Source of the DNA: Populus alba
Lineage: Eukaryota; Streptophyta; Magnoliopsida; Malpighiales; Salicaceae
Length of the DNA: 64,000 nucleotides
Direction of reading: 5' to 3'
Assembly: GCF_005239225.2 (NCBI RefSeq)
Contig: NC_133295.1
Coordinates: 9,238,001 to 9,302,000, forward strand
Shown: positions 23,566-35,740 of the stretch, piece after piece
Position numbering within the stretch: the stretch's first letter is position 1
How the letters are laid out: each line of letters starts with the position of its first letter
Made by a program: the position numbers and the translations under genes
The notes under the pieces: generated by a model
Database searches by the model: none
What the model saw: only the letters and a program-made list of their open reading frames with translations
What the model was told of the DNA's origin: nothing

Positions 23566-26500
23566 GAAAAGAAGCAACGAACCATCATTGAGAATGGCAA
23601 TGATAAGCACCATAAAAGGTGGAAAGTCAAACTTCCATATGAGAGCCAGCAGCATGAAACCAAGCTATCACCATATTAAACCAACAAGGGTAAGGAAACA
23701 TCACAAATTTCTTCCTGAAATACCCTATATTATGCGCGCGCGCACAGAGCTCTTACTTACCACAATACGGATTGTAATGGAAACTGCATAGATCTGCCAA
23801 AGGAAGAGGAAAATGCAAGTCAGTCTATTAAAAAGATATAACATGGTGATAATCCAATGTTTACCGTGTAATTTTTCATCCTCTGAAAGATTGCTCGACT
23901 TGTCAAGACAGCACTGATAATGACGCTAAGGCCAGGTTCAGTAAGGACAATATCAGAAGCACTACGAGCTGCATCAGTTGCATCGGCAACAGCAATCCCA
24001 ATGTCAGCCTTCTTGAGAGCAGGAGCATCATTGACTCCATCACCAGTCATCCCACAGATATGTTTCCTAGCTTGCAAACGTTTTACTATCTCATATTTGT
24101 GCTCTGAAATGACACAGATGTCAAGCCCGTCAAAAATAGCAAGGAAAACTAAAGATCCATTGCCTATACAAAAACAACAGCTACAAAATTTCTATGAAGC
24201 AATGCATCAAACCTCAGCACAAGAGTGCCAAAATTAACTAAGGAAAAGAAATTAAAGAAAAGCACCAGGGAAAACGCCAGCAAATCCATCAGCTTTTTCT
24301 ATTAATTCATCAATTGGTAAAGCGGCAATAGACTCATCCTTGTTTTGCCCTAGCAATGCAGATGAAGGGTACATGTTGGTTCCCATTCCCAAACGACGTC
24401 CAGTTTCCTTTCCTATCGCCAGTTGATCCCCTGATAAAAACACGAGGATCAGAAACTCGAAACAGAATGCAAAAAGTAATCTGACAACATTTTAAGTTAG
24501 AGTTGAAAGATTGGACAAGTGCAACACTTGGAAACTTGATTAACAGAGAAGGTAAGGTAGTACAATAAAGGGGGGCACATGGATTGGGGGGGGGGGGGGG
24601 GGCTCATATAAATTTTCTGACAAGTTTTGTGAAAAGAACATAGCCATTGCAAATATGAAAGAATTTCCAGTTCTCATATTAGATTTCTGTGTTACATGTA
24701 TGGTAAAACTATATACAAGCAAGTCCCAAGTGAAGAATTGCATTTTATCCTGCATGACATCTTTTACAGCTATAATTATTTCTCCACAAGAAAAGAAATC
24801 ATTAAGGAAAGTCTTCACATGGCTTCTGACTAGAGAACAGAACAGAACAAACCAGTGATCATTTTGACATTCACTCCAAGATTCAAAGCCCGCCTAATAG
24901 TCTCCGCACTATCATGCCTTGGTGGATCAAAGAGAGGCAAGAGGCCAATGAATTGCCAAGGGCCTCCAGCACTCTCTTTCCTTCCTTCTGGAACCTCCTG
25001 CAATTGTGAAGCAGCAGCTCATCAAAGCTATGTAGTCAAAAATAAAATCAACAATGAAGCTAGAAGCATACATCTAAGAGAAAAAGAAAGAGAGAAATAG
25101 GATTGTGATTACCTGGTATGCTACCGCAAGAGAACGTAAACCTCTTTCTGCAAATTTATCAATCACGGCATGTACTCTTCGCTCAATGTCTGACTTATTG
25201 TGTGAAAGATTTAGAATCTAAACAAATATTTGAAGACAGGAATTAGTTTAAAATTCCAAATATAGAACATCCCATGGCAAGTATAACAGGCTGCATGGGC
25301 AAGTTACCTGTTCTGGTGCACCTTTGCTGACTCTGTGCATTTTACCTCCACCATCAATATATGTCAAGGCTGTCCGCTTATCAGTAGGATTGAAAGGAAG
25401 GAAATGAACTTCCTGAATTCCAGCACGTGCCTTTTGGAACAAGGAAATAAAATTCAGAAAACATGAAAAAAATAGAATTATATTACCGACTTAAATTTAA
25501 AAGTACTAATTAAATAGTGACCAGAACTTATAAAAAGAGTACCATATGGATGAATTACCTCCTTTGGATCAGCCAGCATTCCAACAATAGCAGTATCTAT
25601 TGCATCTTGGTTTTCTATTCTAGAGGCTCGAGCTGCCATCAAAACAACAGCATCTGCATCTACTCCTTTTGCAAAAACCTGGAAGTTATACCCAGGGACA
25701 TATAAGCAAGAATTCTGCTCTGTAGTAGATGTTTGAAAAACAGCTTTCAGTAAGCAACCTCAATGAGATTTTTGTCCACAGTTAGTTTGTTTAATGTCAA
25801 TGTTCCAGTCTTGTCACTGCAAAGCACATCCATGCCAGCCATCTCTTCAATTGCAGTCATTCTCTTTGTGATGGCTCCCTGGATCATATTCAAAACATTA
25901 TCATATTATGCCCAAAACTCAGCAGTCCAGGGTCAATTAGAACATCCCCAAGAACCCAGCTAACCTGCTGCGATAACCTATGAGAACCAATAGCCATTGT
26001 GACTGAGAGGACCGTAGGCATGGCAATTGGAATTCCACCAATGAGAAGCACAAGAAGATTGTCAATTCCAGGACGGTATTTCCTATCTTGAATGGGGTAC
26101 ATGACAATAATCTCTATAACCATCCCAATAGCAATTGAACATATGCAGAAGTTCCCTATTGCAGTCAAGACCTGCACAATGTGAAACAAGAACGAATCAA
26201 AACCATAATCACAAAAGTACAGCATAGAACTCAACAAAGATCATGTAGCAATTATATCTCCTTGCCTTTTGGAAGTGGCCGACTTGGTTAGTTGTATCCA
26301 CAAGGTGAGCAGCCTTCCCAAAGAAGGTGTGGACACCAGTGGCGATAACTACTGCTTCAATCTCTCCTTGTTTGCAAGTAGAACCAGAGTAAACACCATC
26401 TCCAGGACCTTTTGTCACGGGAAGGGACTCACCAGTAAGTGCAGACTGAGAAACCAAAATGAAGAAGGTTCAGTATAACAGCCAGACAAAGACCAAGCCA

Positions 26501-27551
26501 AGATGAAGTAGCAACTAAGTATTTGAAGCCCCACTTGATCAATTTTAAGCGGATCTCCTTCTAGTAAACGAGCATCAGCGGGGATAATATCTCCAAGTTT
26601 GATACTAATAATGTCACCGGGAACTAAAACAGCAGCATCTTGCTCATTCCATCTTCCATCTCGAAGAACCTTGAGAACAATATTATTAGAGATGAAACAA
26701 AATTAGCAGTTCAATCTAATTACAAGTGCATCAGTCGGTCATATTTGCAAATTTGGATTTCATCCAAATCTGAAGTGCTCCAATATAGAAGTAAATCCAC
26801 AGATTTATGGAAACACATTTAAAATGAAACAAAGGTTCGTTAACTTCACATACCTTAGCTTTGGGTGCAAGACGAGCCATGAGAGCAGCAGCAGCATTAC
26901 CCGCATTATTTTCCTCGATAAAACTGATGGTAGAGTTAATCACAAGCAGAGTAATGATACCCACAAAGTCTTGCCAATCTGGAGGCTTTCCCTACACACA
27001 AAAAAACTATGTTTAACAATGTCCCAAAACAAACAAATCCGCGAGCGGAATTGCCATAAAAACCAGAATATACTACTACTAACTCCTCCATTTGCAAGAG
27101 CAATAGCCATGATAGCAGCAGCCTCCATAACCCATGACAGAGGATTCCACATAAAGCCCAGGAATTTCAAGAATTTTCTCTCCTGAAACACACCCAGAAG
27201 ATAACTTTGAGTTAGAACCTGAATCCAGAAATAGTAAGAAGAATGTTTATAAGGACAAAAGGCAACACCTTCTTCTCTTCAAGCTTGTTGTGACCGAAAA
27301 TGGCTAGCCTCTCCTCAGCAGCCTGAGTTGTGAGACCTTCTCTGCTACATCTCAGATTCTCTAATACTTCCTCAATGGGTATGTTCTCCTGCAATCAAGA
27401 AAAATTAAAACTTCTAACTCAAAAACAAACAAAAGAACGCTAACACAGATAGCAATCAAACCAAAAAATGGCTTCAAAGTATGCTCTGATCTATTACCAA
27501 ATCCACAGTTTCCTTCAAGACAGCCTCCAAAACTTCACCCTTCTCTCCCAT
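21495..27551 (-). CDS. AHA11-like: Plasma-membrane H+-ATPase, AHA4/AHA11-like
   Basis: P3A-type pump that exports protons using ATP. There are 21 exons (high to low): 27551-27498, 27388-27269, 27182-27084, 26991-26854, 26669-26535, 26445-26266, 26171-25965, 25878-25759, 25678-25559, 25430-25308, 25217-25113, 24997-24853, 24430-24266, 24103-23865, 23793-23761, 23664-23583, 23216-23056, 22699-22514, 22429-22247, 22128-21950 and 21591-21495. They total 2871 nt, 956 aa, the usual length of this subgroup. Key sites are TGES (186-189), the phosphorylated Asp333 in CSDKTGT, KGAPEQ (427-432), TGDGVND (590-596) and the proton-binding helix Asp688 in ILNDG. The C-terminal autoinhibitory tail ends YTV with penultimate Thr955, the phosphosite for 14-3-3 binding. 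All exon joins keep frame. Intron 6 has a GC donor. All key residues are intact, so it is probably functional. Confidence 0.97.
23495..23557. repeat. Compound microsatellite (GTGC)n(GA)n
   Basis: About nine GTGC-type units run straight into about 14 GA units. It lies in intron 16 of the H+-ATPase gene, between exons 23664-23583 and 23216-23056. Four ORFs across it are artefacts of the repeat. Confidence 0.95.
24586..24602. repeat. G homopolymer, 17 nt
   Basis: Seventeen consecutive G on the plus strand, so C in the transcript, inside intron 12 of the H+-ATPase gene. Runs this long are prone to sequencing error. Confidence 0.95.
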
Positions 27552-28809
27552 CTTCTCCTTAAGTAAACTTTCTCTCTCTACAGACCAAACCAATCAAAGA
27601 TTAAACTTCACAACACAACCGCCATGAAAAGAGGCAAAAAAAACTTGAGATTTCCAGTTCAGACAAGCATTACTACCAAGTTAAAAAAGACTTGATTTTG
27701 AGCATGAACTACGAGTTTAGGAGCCAAAATGACGACGCCCCACCAACACCAAATCTGCAAGGAGAGCCAACAACTAGAAGAACCAACCGCTGTCGAGTAG
27801 TGGCAAAGAGTGTGCAAGTAACAGCCTACAATCTTTTTCAATCCTACCTCTTGGGTCATTTCCAAAGAGGTACCCGTATATGTTTTTGTGTCTGAAAAGG
27901 TCCCCATGAATCCTTCAAGTACTTGTACTGAATGCATCATAAAGTTGTACTTTAGGTCATGTTGGAAATTTTGAAGTCTTTTGATGGACTAAATTTGATA
28001 TCAAGTTGCTGTGATATTTTTGCTTAAAAATAATAATTTATTGGATGAGAACTCCACCAAAGCCATGAATAAACTGCACATGCACCCCTGGGGCCTATCC
28101 CTTGTTTTATGTTTTTTTTAATTTAATTTAATTTTCACTACACTTACTTTTTGACTGATTTTTATTTTTTTTTTTGTTTTTCTTTCTGGGTGAATAAATA
28201 AATGTTGTGCTAAATTTCTACAAAATAACATGTGTCTCTCGTTGCAGCCGTCCATCGGACAGTGCGTTTGTTCTTGTAGTTTTTGATAAACTTTAAATGT
28301 TTTATTTTAAATTAATTTTTTTATATATTGATATTAAAAAATAAAATCTATTACAATGTAATATTATTTTAGTGTTTGTTTAACTACAAATACAATGCCA
28401 ATACTAGTTTAATACCTAGTTACTTTATTTTTTTAATCAATAATAAAGAATATCCTTAATCCAACTTATAAATCAACCTATACTAAATGATTTTTTACAT
28501 AAATTTAATATTTTTAAAAGAAATTTTACTAAATTATTAACAGACTACTCTAAGATTTTTCCTTAAAATTTTCAAAATAGTTTCACTGTCTTATAGCACA
28601 GAAATTTTCCCTCAAATATTTAAAATATTTTTCAATTGAAAGTTTTATTAAATTGATGTTTTTTAACTAATTTTTTTATAATTTTAATATACTAATATCA
28701 AAATTTTAAAAAAAATCTAAAAATTATAATTTTAATATATTTTAAATTAAAAAATATTTTTACAAGATTACCTTACACCACCTTACCACCAAACAACAAT
28801 TCTTCTAGA
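27552..28809. other. 5' flank of the H+-ATPase and AT-rich DNA
   Basis: The first few hundred bases should contain the 5' leader and promoter of the pump on the minus strand. A CT-rich stretch lies just upstream of the ATG (27560-27590). MITE-like fragments occur near 28280-28370 and 28650-28780. No gene was seen. Confidence 0.4.
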
Positions 28810-28992
28810 TCGACCGGTAGCTCGAACCCTGAAAAATATAATTTAATTAGTCAGGTTTTAAGTTTAATTTTTAGAGATTACTAGTTTGAATCTCACAAAC
28901 CTCAGGGCCACTGAAGACTTATATGGTCGTTAACTTCAGGACCAATAGAATTAGTCAAGGTATACACAAACTAGCCCGGATATCCAGGATAA
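28810..28992 (+). mobile_element. SINE-like element, copy A
   Basis: It contains a tRNA B-box-like AGTTTGAATCTC, followed by CACAAACCTCAGGGCCACTG, then GGTCGTTAACTTCAGGACC and AATTAGTCAAGGTATAC. The same ordered blocks recur in three other places in the window. Confidence 0.55.
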
Positions 28993-31900
28993 TGTGACAA
29001 AACTATTCTTCTAGTTCAAGCTTGGAGCCTAATAAAACGCCTACGTTTTAGCACGGAGGGGCCTTTGCACTTATACTATTAATTAAACTTTTGTACTTTG
29101 CTAGGAAATGTTCAAAAAAAGGAACCACCACGGCGACCTACTTTAGAGAGAAAGATAATGTTAAAGTGTATGTGAATCCCGTGATCACTTTCATTCCTAC
29201 CTTTGAATTTGCTGATACCAACTTCTTACCTACTTTCTTTTTATTTTTATAAAACTTTATTTTACTCTTTCTCCATCTTGCTTAAATTTTGTTTTTCAAA
29301 GGAGGAAAATTTGTGGGAAAAATGAGAAGCTTATGCTACACTTCAATTCTCTAGAGAGATGACGAAACAAAAAAACAGAAAATTGCTTTTTTTATTTTTC
29401 TAAATAAATATTTAAAAATATAATAATAATTGTTTTTTAAAATATTTTTTTATTTAAAAATATATTAAAATAATATATTTTTTTTATTTTTAATAACATC
29501 AACCTATTAAAATAAATCATAACTCTAACGATAGATGGGAATTTTGAAAACAAGTCAGTGGTGTTTCCATGTTTTTCTCTTTACAAAGACCATGTGAAAA
29601 ATACCTTTATTTTTTCAAATTCCAGCTTTATCCTTTTATAGGCTTTTTTTTTCCACAAGTTAACTCTAATAAATTTTATTTTTTATCAATATTTTTTTAA
29701 AGGTAATTATTTTCGATTTGGTTTGTTTTTATCTATAAAAATAACAAAATTAAAATTTTATAAAATACAAAAAATAAATCAAAACCAGTTCAAATCGATC
29801 AATTTTGGGTTCGATTCTTTTGGTTTTGTTCTGTTATTTTATATTAAAAAGAAAAAACTATATTGTTTTTTGGGTTTTTTTAAACTTTTTAATGGCTTTA
29901 GTTTCAGTTTGGTTTGATTTTTTTATTTTTTCTGTTTGATTTGGTTTTTGGTTCCAGGCTTATGAAACTGAAACCGAATTGAACTGAATATTTTTTAAAT
30001 ATTATAATTTTTTTATTTTTATGGTTTTTTATTTTTTTTTTTTTAATCAGTTTTTTTTTTTTTTTTTCTGACTCCTACATTTTTATCTTTCCATTTTGTG
30101 CATAACAATATTTTTTTTTCTGATTTGAAAAATAATTTAAGATGGTGAGAAGTGAACTTTATTTTCTATTTTTTTATGGAAAAATAAAAACTAGAAATGG
30201 AATATAAAATTAAAGTTAAGAAGTGGAGAACATTTTCCATTGTTGAACACCTTACATTTTTTTTATTTTCTGGAATTTTTTTAAATGGGTTTTTTTTAGC
30301 TAGCAAATATATATTTACCTATTTTGCAGAAAACAATTTAAGATCTACATACTCGCTTGGCATTTTAATTATGTGCCTAACTTGTATTGTATAATAGAAT
30401 ATGAATCCCCATCATTAAAAAATAGATAGAAAAAAAAAGTCATTTATTTTAATTACTGTCTAAATAATTCATAAGAAAATAATCCTCATTAAATAAATAT
30501 AATATGTTTTTATTAGTACATTAACTGTTAGCTATTAACATTTTAATTATTTAACAAAACAACCTCAGTAAATGCAGCTCTTTATTGAGACATCAGGACG
30601 GTTTCATAATTAGACAAGAGTAGAGGGGCATCACAGGAATGAGCTCTCGAGTTTCATATATTTTAATTAGCAAGTGTTGAGATTATGACTGTGTTTGTGT
30701 TTTTAATGTATTTTTTATTTAAAAAAATATTAAAATATTAAAAATTATTTTTTATATATCACATCAAATAATTGAAAAATAAAAAAAATATATTAATTTA
30801 AAATTAAAAATTAAAAAAAATAAACCTTTTTAAAAATAAAAAAATGATTTTATGGAGAAGGAAAAGTCGCCTGTGGCTTTTGAATTGATTCGATGTCGGG
30901 ACGTAGTAAAGTCGTGAGAGTCAGTGATGATTTTGCTTTCCTTAATTTCAGCCTGCTTTTCGCCACCCTTTTCTTTTTTTGGAATTACAGATGAGTCCCT
31001 AACCTATATTTTTAAGCATTAAAGACCCCAATATTCACGAACTTGCTACTTTCTCCTCATACCAAGTTCCTTACCGACTCCCAGCAGCAGTGAACGTGTC
31101 ACTTGCCCGTGTCTTGTCGTGTCGTGGAGAACTTTTCGACAATATTATTAAACTCAACATATTAATATGGTTACTCCTTAACTTGATCTCTAAGATTTGA
31201 CTGTGATTCAAATTAAATTAGCGTGAACTAGTTAATTTGGTAGGTGTATCAAGATTTTATTAGTATGATTAAAATTTAATTTAATTTTATAAAAAATTAA
31301 AATTAATGTTGATTTAATATTTTTTATTAAAAATATATTAAAGCTATAATGATTTTGATTGATCGCGGTCAATTTATGTTAACTCATCTAATAAATGATT
31401 TAAATCATGATCTTGATAGTTTACCAACCTTACTTTCTAGTTTTTTTTTTTATTTAATTAAAATATTATAAAAATAAACATTGTCCTTGGCCCTTTTAAT
31501 GTTTTTTTTTAAATTATATTTTGATTAAAAGAATCTATAAAAAAATGTTTATCATAATATTTAAATTACTATTCAATTTTTTATAGTTCTTAAATGATAT
31601 TATAGGTTTTATGGAAATATTAACATTTTTTTTTCAATTATTGTGTACCTTATATGAAAAAAAAAATCTCATGAATATTTAATGAAAACAAGATTTATGT
31701 TTCGTTAAAACAAGTAGGAAAAATATATTTCATCAATTTAAAGTATTGCATCTCTTTATTGTTTCAAGGAAACATACTTGTTTTTAACTATAAGCATTTT
31801 TTTAAAAAAATAAAAATCTATCATGATTTCACAATAAAGTTAAGAAAGTATTAAAATAATATCTTAATATTTTGTATGTGATTGAAGGAAAAAAATATGA

Positions 31901-32310
31901 TAAAATCATTCAAGAAACTTTTTAAAAAATTAGAAGATTTGTTTCCATTGAATATTTGTAATTATTTTGTTTTGTATATTAGGTAAATATTAATTGAAAA
32001 AAAAAACTATTAACATCCTTGTAAGACCCTATAATATTATTTAAGAACCATAAAAAAAAACTGAATAATAATTTAAATATAATATTAAACATATTTTTTT
32101 ACAATGCATTTTAATCAAAATACAAAAAGAAAATTGAAAAGAAAACATAGGAAGGGTTGATGCATAGCATGTAAAAAGTTTTAAAAAAGAAAGTGACGTG
32201 TAAATCACCTTTTTATTTAAAAAAAAAACGTATCTCCAAATTCTTATTACCAAATAGATGGTTGAAAAACTAGGCTGAGATCTTTTGGATCTAAAAAGAT
32301 ATTTTTTAAA
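28993..32310. other. AT-rich intergenic DNA
   Basis: No gene was seen. MITE-like copies lie near 29390-29540 and 30680-30850. The stretch 30880-31140 is less AT-rich but has no coding signal I can name. Small ORFs such as 30197-30394 are made of AT-rich repeat text. Confidence 0.45.
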
Positions 32311-32481
32311 TTTATTTTCATATAAAAACACATGATAAATATTATTATAATTTCAATAAAACTAATTTGTCATTTCAAAACAGCTCTAAATTAATTTATT
32401 TTTCATATAATAATACATAATAAATATTATTATAATTTCAAATAAAATTAATTTGTCATTTCAAAACAGCTTTAAATTAAT
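32311..32481. repeat. Direct tandem duplication, about 86 bp
   Basis: Two near-identical units, about 32311-32395 and 32396-32481, share TAAATATTATTATAATTTCA and AATTTGTCATTTCAAAACAG. Confidence 0.8.
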
Positions 32482-34349
32482 CTAAAAAAATAAAACTAAA
32501 CTAAAAAAATCTATTTTTCAATTTCAATCTACTTTTTCTAGACATAAAGCTCAGGAACAACCCCAATGATATTTATCTTGTCAAATCATAAAACAATTCA
32601 TTTATAAAAATCCCTTTTGAAAAATCATCTTATATTGTTATCAACACATGTTGCTCGTTCATTTGAAAGTCACTGAAAAGAAGTTGAAATTTGTTGCAGT
32701 TGGATAACATGTCAAGTGCCCATATAGATGACATGTTGCCCATTTATTTGAACAAAAAAAGAAACTAAATCTTTTTGGGCTTAAGAATAAGTAGGTGTGC
32801 TAGCTTTACCTTCTGGCCTATAAAGCACCTAATAATTTTTTAAGTTTATTTAGCAGTACAGTATAGTATAGTTATGATTGTTTTTTTAATATTTTTTTAT
32901 GTTGAATTATATATTAATAATATTTTTTTATTTTTTTAAAATTTATTTTTAGCATTAACATATCAAAATGATTTTAAAAAAACTAAAATCATATTAATTT
33001 GAAGTTAATAAAAAATTTAATATTTTTTAAAAGTGCTTCTAATATAGAAACAAACAGACGTAGGTTATTGTGTCAGCCTTAGGCCCTTCACCATTTATTT
33101 ATTTTATATTCTATAATTAAATTATCTTTAAATAAATTTTTAAAATAATTTTTAAAAAAACTATCTCAATATGTCATAATTTTCAAATAATGTTAGAGTT
33201 TTTTATGGTAATATTAGGAATTATTGTTAGCACAAGGTCACTAGCGCCTATGAATTAATTATTTTAATGATAACTACAATTAGTGAATTTTAATATGTAT
33301 TTCCAAAGTTTTAATATTGTAGGAATTTTTTCAAGTATATTTGAAGCAATATAAACTCCTCTGAAGTAAATATAACTTGAAGATAACTAAGCTTATATTG
33401 ATTTAATCAAGTTTTTAATAGAATTTAATTTGCCATCATAAAAATAAAATTCATCCAAAATTTATTTTTAATTGTTGATTTTTACCATCCAAATTATTTT
33501 TATTGCCAAAACCTATACATAGTAAAAAACAAATACTTTATAAGAAATTTTTTTATCAAATACTTTGGTATTACCACTCAATTTCTTTCCAAATAAAGAG
33601 CATGAACTTTAATGACATGTGCTCTTCCACTTTTAATCACTAAAAACCTTTTATCTATTTTTAGCTAAAAAAACATTGTCACATGGATTCTTGCACGTTT
33701 TATTCTTTGAAAGCTAAAGTAGTAAACTTGTAATTTTTAAAAGAATTGTACTTAACACCCTTTACACGGTTAACGTGTTTTATGTGATTAACTTATTTAT
33801 TTACTCGTGATCTTGCAACAACTCCTTTTCTTTTCAAATTCATCATATATTATTAATATTAGAATCAAATTATAAATTAATTTTGTAATTGAAATAGAGT
33901 ATATCCAGTCACGTTGAAAATCAAAGTCTGAAAAAAAGAAGATTAATACCTACTAAATGATCTGTTGTTTAAAAAAAATGAAAAAAAAAATTGTTGTGAG
34001 AAAAGTGGACTTATTTTAAAAAAGAAGAAGATATGAGATAGAAATTAGAGTTTTTCAAAATTTTATAGTAGGGTCAATTACAATTACTCGAAAAAAATTA
34101 TAACCAAGTTTAGTATTTTTTTTTTCTCATCACTTGGTAAAGCATGGTTCTATTCAAGATTTTGACATTGGAGTCTTGGTATATACACACAAGAGCTACA
34201 GTATTAAACAAAAAATGAAAAGAAAACAAAAAAACCTTAGTTTGTGGACTAAGTTGTCAAAATTAGTAGTTGCGGAGACTTTTTTATACCAGCATCAAAG
34301 CCTTGGGCTCAAGTAAAATTATGAATGAAGACAAAGTAGGTTAAGATAA
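32482..34349. other. AT-rich intergenic DNA
   Basis: No gene was seen apart from the MITE-like copy listed separately at 32870-33060. Confidence 0.45.
32870..33060. mobile_element. MITE-like AT-rich element
   Basis: Same family as 17225-17450. It begins GATTGTTTTTTTAATATTT and ends with a matching inverted end, AGAAACAAACAGAC. The core reads TTAACATATCAAAATGATTT. Confidence 0.5.
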
Positions 34350-34540
34350 TCCAACGACTAAGATTATACTGGTTAATTCTAAATGGTGTGATTTAACTAA
34401 TTAAATTCTGAATTTATCTTTTAGAGATAATTAATTCGAGTCCAGGTTTATTAGAGACTTATATGATTATTAATTTTAGAACTTGTAAGATTAGTTAAAA
34501 TACGTGTAAATTAACTCGAACATTCATGTTAATAAAAATA
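34350..34540 (+). mobile_element. SINE-like element, copy B
   Basis: A B-box-like ATTCGAGTCC is followed by GAGACTTATATGATTATTAA, then AAGATTAGTTAAAATACG and a 3' end CATTCATGTTAATAAAAA. It is more diverged than copy A. Confidence 0.5.
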
Positions 34541-35740
34541 TATATATACTGTGTTATGAGGCCGTGTTATTTTCTGTGTCGCTGCATCACGGTCCTTGCT
34601 CATAAACTTAGGCAATCATCCACTGTCGTTGCCCGAGTGATTGTGATTTTCTGTATACTATGGAGTATCTTCCATGGAGGTGTAACTTGCCTTTAAACAA
34701 TTCATAAACACAGAAAATCATAATTGCTGCTGCATTGTCTGCTGAATTTCAACTTGTAGAGATGGCTGTTGCTGCATTGTCTGCTGAGCAACAATGGCAT
34801 ACAGTTGCTGCACCCGAAGTGAGAAGGAGATGAGATATCTTCCTTCACATAGCTGGAACAAGTGCGGTTTTTTAATGGCTGTGATATAAATGAATGCCTC
34901 ATTATTGTCTTGGTATCAGAATTACACAAAAGTCCTCAAGGATGTTCTTAATTGAATGCTCAGGATTGTAGAATCTCTGATAAATTATACCTATATATAA
35001 GAAAAATATAACTGCTTGTGTCTTCGAGAAGTGAAACCTCACTTGGATTTCTCATCGTTTGCAACATGCATAATCCGCGAAACAAAAGCTAAATAAATCC
35101 TTGGTAAAAGAAGAAGAAGAAGCTGGATATATCAGAAAATGAGTTTCACACAACATGGAAATCACAACACTAGTCCTGTCATTCTTTTTCCAAACACATT
35201 TTGGCATAGTTTGGACACCATAGCAATTCCCTGGATTCCATAAACAGAAAAACAACAAAAGGGAGAGAATCAACACAGTAAAAACGATTCCTGAACAAGG
35301 AGGAGGAGTCCTCAGTTTTCGAAGATGAAAAGGATCTTTGAGAAAGTACATGGAATTAGCAGCAGCAACGTATCTAGCTTAGTAGTTAGAATGGTAAGGA
35401 GATGGTGAGTTTGGAGGAGAATAATATTCAGCTACATCTCTGTCTTTTCACTAATTTATGCTCTGTGCCTCATGCCCATATATGTTGTGGTGGTACAGCT
35501 CATCTGATGAACTTTGCTACGCGGTAATTTGCCGTTCTTTTCGAACGCTGGGGAGTTTCAAGACGAACAGAGAAAGAGAAGCTAAAAGTAGGGACCCCAG
35601 AAAGAAAGGAGTAAATGTTTGCTGGAAGGAGTGTTGGCTGCTGTGGGTGAGATCAATCAACTGGAATGGTAAAATTGATCAATCAACTGGAATGATTCTC
35701 AAAGAGATTTTAAAGGTATGTTCGGTAAAATTGATATGAA
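34541..35740. other. Low-repeat intergenic block, possibly transcribed
   Basis: Base composition is nearer to that of genes and repeats are few. On the minus strand 35351-35052 is a 99-codon ORF with a hydrophobic stretch (IVFTVLILSLLLFFCL). A short open stretch just upstream ends YYSPPNSPSPYHSNY before a stop. I recognise neither. It could be a noncoding transcript, a gene relic or chance. Confidence 0.2.

Noticed and set aside
23409..23791. Four ORFs across the GTGC/GA tract
   Set aside because: They encode RACVRACV- or [12 protein letters not shown] repeats from a microsatellite in an intron.
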